This document shows, piece after piece, positions 62,206 through 64,000 of a stretch of DNA of 64,000 nucleotides. The stretch is taken from NCBI GenBank assembly GCA_030425045.1, contig JAUHVL010000002.1, positions 1 to 64,000 on the forward strand. The letters run 5' to 3'. The first letter of the stretch is position 1. Each line of letters begins with the position of its first letter. A program made the translations under genes and the position numbers. The stretch comes from a bacterium. Its GTDB lineage: Bacteria > Bdellovibrionota > Bacteriovoracia > Bacteriovoracales > Bacteriovoracaceae. A model generated the notes under the pieces. It was given only the letters and a program-made list of their open reading frames with translations, made no database searches and was not told where the DNA came from.

Positions 62206-63252
62206 CGCTGCCTGAATTGTTTCATTCGTTAAAGCAGCAGTAACCTGTCCTTCGAGATAAAATGATCTTTCGCCATTGTCCATACCCGGGATAACCACTG
62301 CACTTTGAAACTCAATATTTGTATCGACATTAAAGATAAATGACGATGCCCTTCCCGTAACATCAATTCCGGAAAATTGCATATAGAGAGGATGCATCCC
62401 AGAAGAAAGATAATCTCCTGATCGTATATGACCTAACGCTGCTGATTGCTGCTCTTGAGTTATTGCATTCTTTTCAAAACTAAAATCATTAACATCACTA
62501 AGCATTTCTTCGGCGGCATGACCAGTATTACAGGTACTCATATTTCTTATGCTACCATCAGGTTGTCTTATCTCACAATTAGTTAACCTCGCTCTTTCTG
62601 TAGCAAAGACAATCCGAGCACCATTTTGAATTCTCAAACGCTTTAATCTATTACTACTGCCTGCCTGATCTCCTAACAGTTCTGGTCTAGTCAAATCAAG
62701 CTCTATTGGCCTTCCGTTTTTAGTGGAAATGGTTAATTGTTGTATCCCTCTTCCTGATTGAACAGAGAGTTCATCAATATTTGTTAAGACATCCATCGCA
62801 ACCTGAGGAATATTTATGCCATAATGATTTTGTAAAATACTTAAGACAATCTCTAAATCTTCATGATCAATACTCTCACCACTACTAGCACTTATCTCTG
62901 CAAAGACCTGCAAGGTAGACATAATATAAGCAAGGAAATAAGGATCATTTTCTGTGGTATAAGCACGGTTAATTCTTGCTAACTCATCAAGTGATCCGAG
63001 TAACCCTCGAAATATTCCCTCGTTAGATGTAATTAATGGTTCCCAAATCCTCATCACTTCATCTATGTCTGCCGTTTCGAGATTGCCGGGGTTAACATCA
63101 CAGTGGCACACATCAGAAATATCTTCACCGAGGTTGCGAAGCTGATCTAGCACCATTCGTCTTTGCTCATCGGTCATGCGAGTTGCTGAAGCATTTTGGA
63201 GGAATAAGAAAATTAAAAGAAGCGTTTGGGGGATTAAATACATTTTTTTCAT
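62200..63252 (-). CDS. Secreted protein of unknown function
   Basis: About 350 residues from ATG 63252 (the frame extends to TTG 63288; a second ATG lies at 63243). A signal peptide (cut near NASA) leads to a helical N-terminal half and a strand-rich C-terminal half with ARIVFATERARLTNCEI, STCNTGHAAEEML and FIFNVDTNIEF. Cysteines CHCDVNPG and NCEI/STC may pair. No family recognised. Confidence 0.65.
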   Translation of the reverse strand: MKKMYLIPQTLLLIFLFLQNASATRMTDEQRRMVLDQLRNLGEDISDVCHCDVNPGNLETADIDEVMRIWEPLITSNEGIFRGLLGSLDELARINRAYTTENDPYFLAYIMSTLQVFAEISASSGESIDHEDLEIVLSILQNHYGINIPQVAMDVLTNIDELSVQSGRGIQQLTISTKNGRPIELDLTRPELLGDQAGSSNRLKRLRIQNGARIVFATERARLTNCEIRQPDGSIRNMSTCNTGHAAEEMLSDVNDFSFEKNAITQEQQSAALGHIRSGDYLSSGMHPLYMQFSGIDVTGRASSFIFNVDTNIEFQSAVVIPGMDNGERSFYLEGQVTAALTNETIQAAL

Positions 63253-63377
63253 ATAAGCCAGTATGGGCGTATTCTGAAAAACCACCAACTTTTTTTGTCA
63301 CTGATTGAATTATTAATACCTTATGAAAAAAGCTTAAAAAACCGCTGCCCATTATTTGTGGCAAAAAGAAGAATTAG

Positions 63378-63878
63378 CTAAGCGTCTCCCAATAGTTTTT
63401 TTCGTAGCTTAGGAGCACGAGACTTCTCTGATAACCAGATATTAAGAAATTTTACAGAAAGAGCTTGATCTTTGATCGCCCCTAACTTTTTTTCGAGATT
63501 TAAGTAGAAAGATAGTCCTTTCTCAGGGTGATAATTTGCGGTTATGGTGTCTCCCTTTTTGATATTGGGAAATATCGCCATGAGATCTGGCTTCCATTTT
63601 TTCAAACTTTCTTCTTCTTCCCCAAGGTGCTTTAATTCTTTAAGGGTTTGTTCGACAATATCTTCACCATCAAATTCCATTTTATAAGTAAGCTCGAGAG
63701 AAAATGGCTTTTCATAAAGAGAAGTGGCATCAGTGGCCCATAATCTCGCTTCGTAAACATCAAAAAATAACCAACTCAAATCACCTTTCCCCAGCAGATT
63801 GTCACTCATTCTTGGGATTTGTGCCGAAAGAGAAAGCTGAATAAAAGAAAACAATAGGATAAAAATTATCTTTTTCAT
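63378..63878 (-). CDS. Chalcone isomerase-like secreted protein
   Basis: 166 residues with a signal peptide (cut after LSA). GKGDLSWLFFDVYEARLWA and PFSLELTYKMEFDGEDIVEQTLKEL match the bacterial chalcone isomerase-like family (PF16036 type), as do GDTITANYHPEKGLSFYLN and FLNIWLSEKSRAPKLRKKLLG. The family probably binds fatty acids or other lipids; catalysis as chalcone isomerase is not expected. Confidence 0.82.
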   Translation of the reverse strand: MKKIIFILLFSFIQLSLSAQIPRMSDNLLGKGDLSWLFFDVYEARLWATDATSLYEKPFSLELTYKMEFDGEDIVEQTLKELKHLGEEEESLKKWKPDLMAIFPNIKKGDTITANYHPEKGLSFYLNLEKKLGAIKDQALSVKFLNIWLSEKSRAPKLRKKLLGDA

Positions 63879-63933
63879 AAAACTATTATAGCAATTGAAA
63901 CTATCAGAAAAAAGACGAAGAGGATGTCTTAGA

Positions 63934-64000
63934 CTAGTCTACCCAGGCGTATAAGTCTTCATTATCAAAGTAAAGATCTTCTAAAACATACTCAGCCACC
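63934..64000 (-). CDS. C-terminal end of an unidentified protein, cut by window edge
   Basis: On the minus strand the last 21 codons before a TAG at 63934-63936 read VAEYVLEDLYFDNEDLYAWV plus Asp. The frame is open to the window edge. Too short to identify. It may be read towards the chalcone isomerase-like gene, 55 bases downstream. Confidence 0.5.
   Translation of the reverse strand, partial: VAEYVLEDLYFDNEDLYAWVD

Noticed and set aside
62520-62590. HAAEE motif of the secreted protein as a deaminase active site
   Set aside because: The cysteine pair lies before the histidine and not after it as in the cytidine deaminase fold, so the resemblance is not supported.
1-64000. CRISPR arrays, insertion sequences, prophage or integration sites
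   Set aside because: No regularly spaced repeats, transposase, integrase or long direct repeats were seen on reading; the gene content is uniform in style throughout.

Overview
The window is AT-rich by eye and densely coding, with short intergenic gaps (none above about 300 bases) and no rRNA, tRNA, insertion sequence or CRISPR array that I can see. It encodes a Gram-negative cell: Pal, outer-membrane barrel proteins, many lipoproteins with a clear lipobox, a Tat substrate, MurA and MltG. The protein families (DUF3015/DUF4105, a Gld-like ABC operon, secreted nuclease, metalloproteases, protein glutaminase) and the Lys/Asn/Phe-rich composition suggest a marine Bdellovibrionota member of the Bacteriovorax/Halobacteriovorax type. 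That placement is an inference; no phylogenetic marker was compared.

Layout. 1-6.1 kb (minus): a truncated lipoprotein, then a housekeeping operon rho-prfA-prmC-murA-HIT. 6.2-10.7 kb: ruvX, mltG, a DksA/TraR protein, photolyase, and a secreted protein-glutaminase-like enzyme. 10.8-15.7 kb: a five-gene ABC export operon of the GldA/GldF/GldG type with a DUF4340 protein and a Yip1-like membrane protein. 15.8-19 kb: thymidine kinase, hpt, a GHMP kinase and a DUF429-like protein, so nucleotide salvage. 19-27.4 kb: a Ca/Na antiporter, tsaD-rsmA-smpB, and DUF3015-DUF4105-hydrolase. 27.5-33.6 kb: a pal operon that lacks tolB but carries a metallophosphatase/cytochrome fusion, then a protease/barrel protein. 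33.7-38.8 kb: a large hybrid sensor kinase and two rRNA modification enzymes.

38.9-44.1 kb is the most interesting part. It holds two CPA2 antiporters, a small membrane protein, an HPF-like and a degenerate DksA-like protein in one operon, an NhaR-like LysR regulator, a second small membrane protein and two tandem membrane paralogues. An identical composite promoter (15-bp perfect T-N11-A palindrome, 11-bp second site, -10 box, all at identical spacing) precedes both small membrane-protein genes. It has the textbook layout of a LysR-type activator site, so a small regulon can be read directly from the sequence.

44.2-64 kb: endonuclease I, a CBM9-like protein with SrkA kinase and a histidine-rich membrane protein, ArfB, a metzincin lipoprotein, fumarylacetoacetase-like and maleylacetoacetate isomerase genes, an exported isochorismatase-like protein, a response regulator-HEAT-glycosyltransferase module, a beta-CASP nuclease, an EamA transporter, a lipocalin, a stand-alone SecD-head-like protein, a Tat-exported intradiol dioxygenase, an FAD oxidoreductase and secreted proteins. 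Convergent genes in the window almost always overlap or abut at their stop codons.
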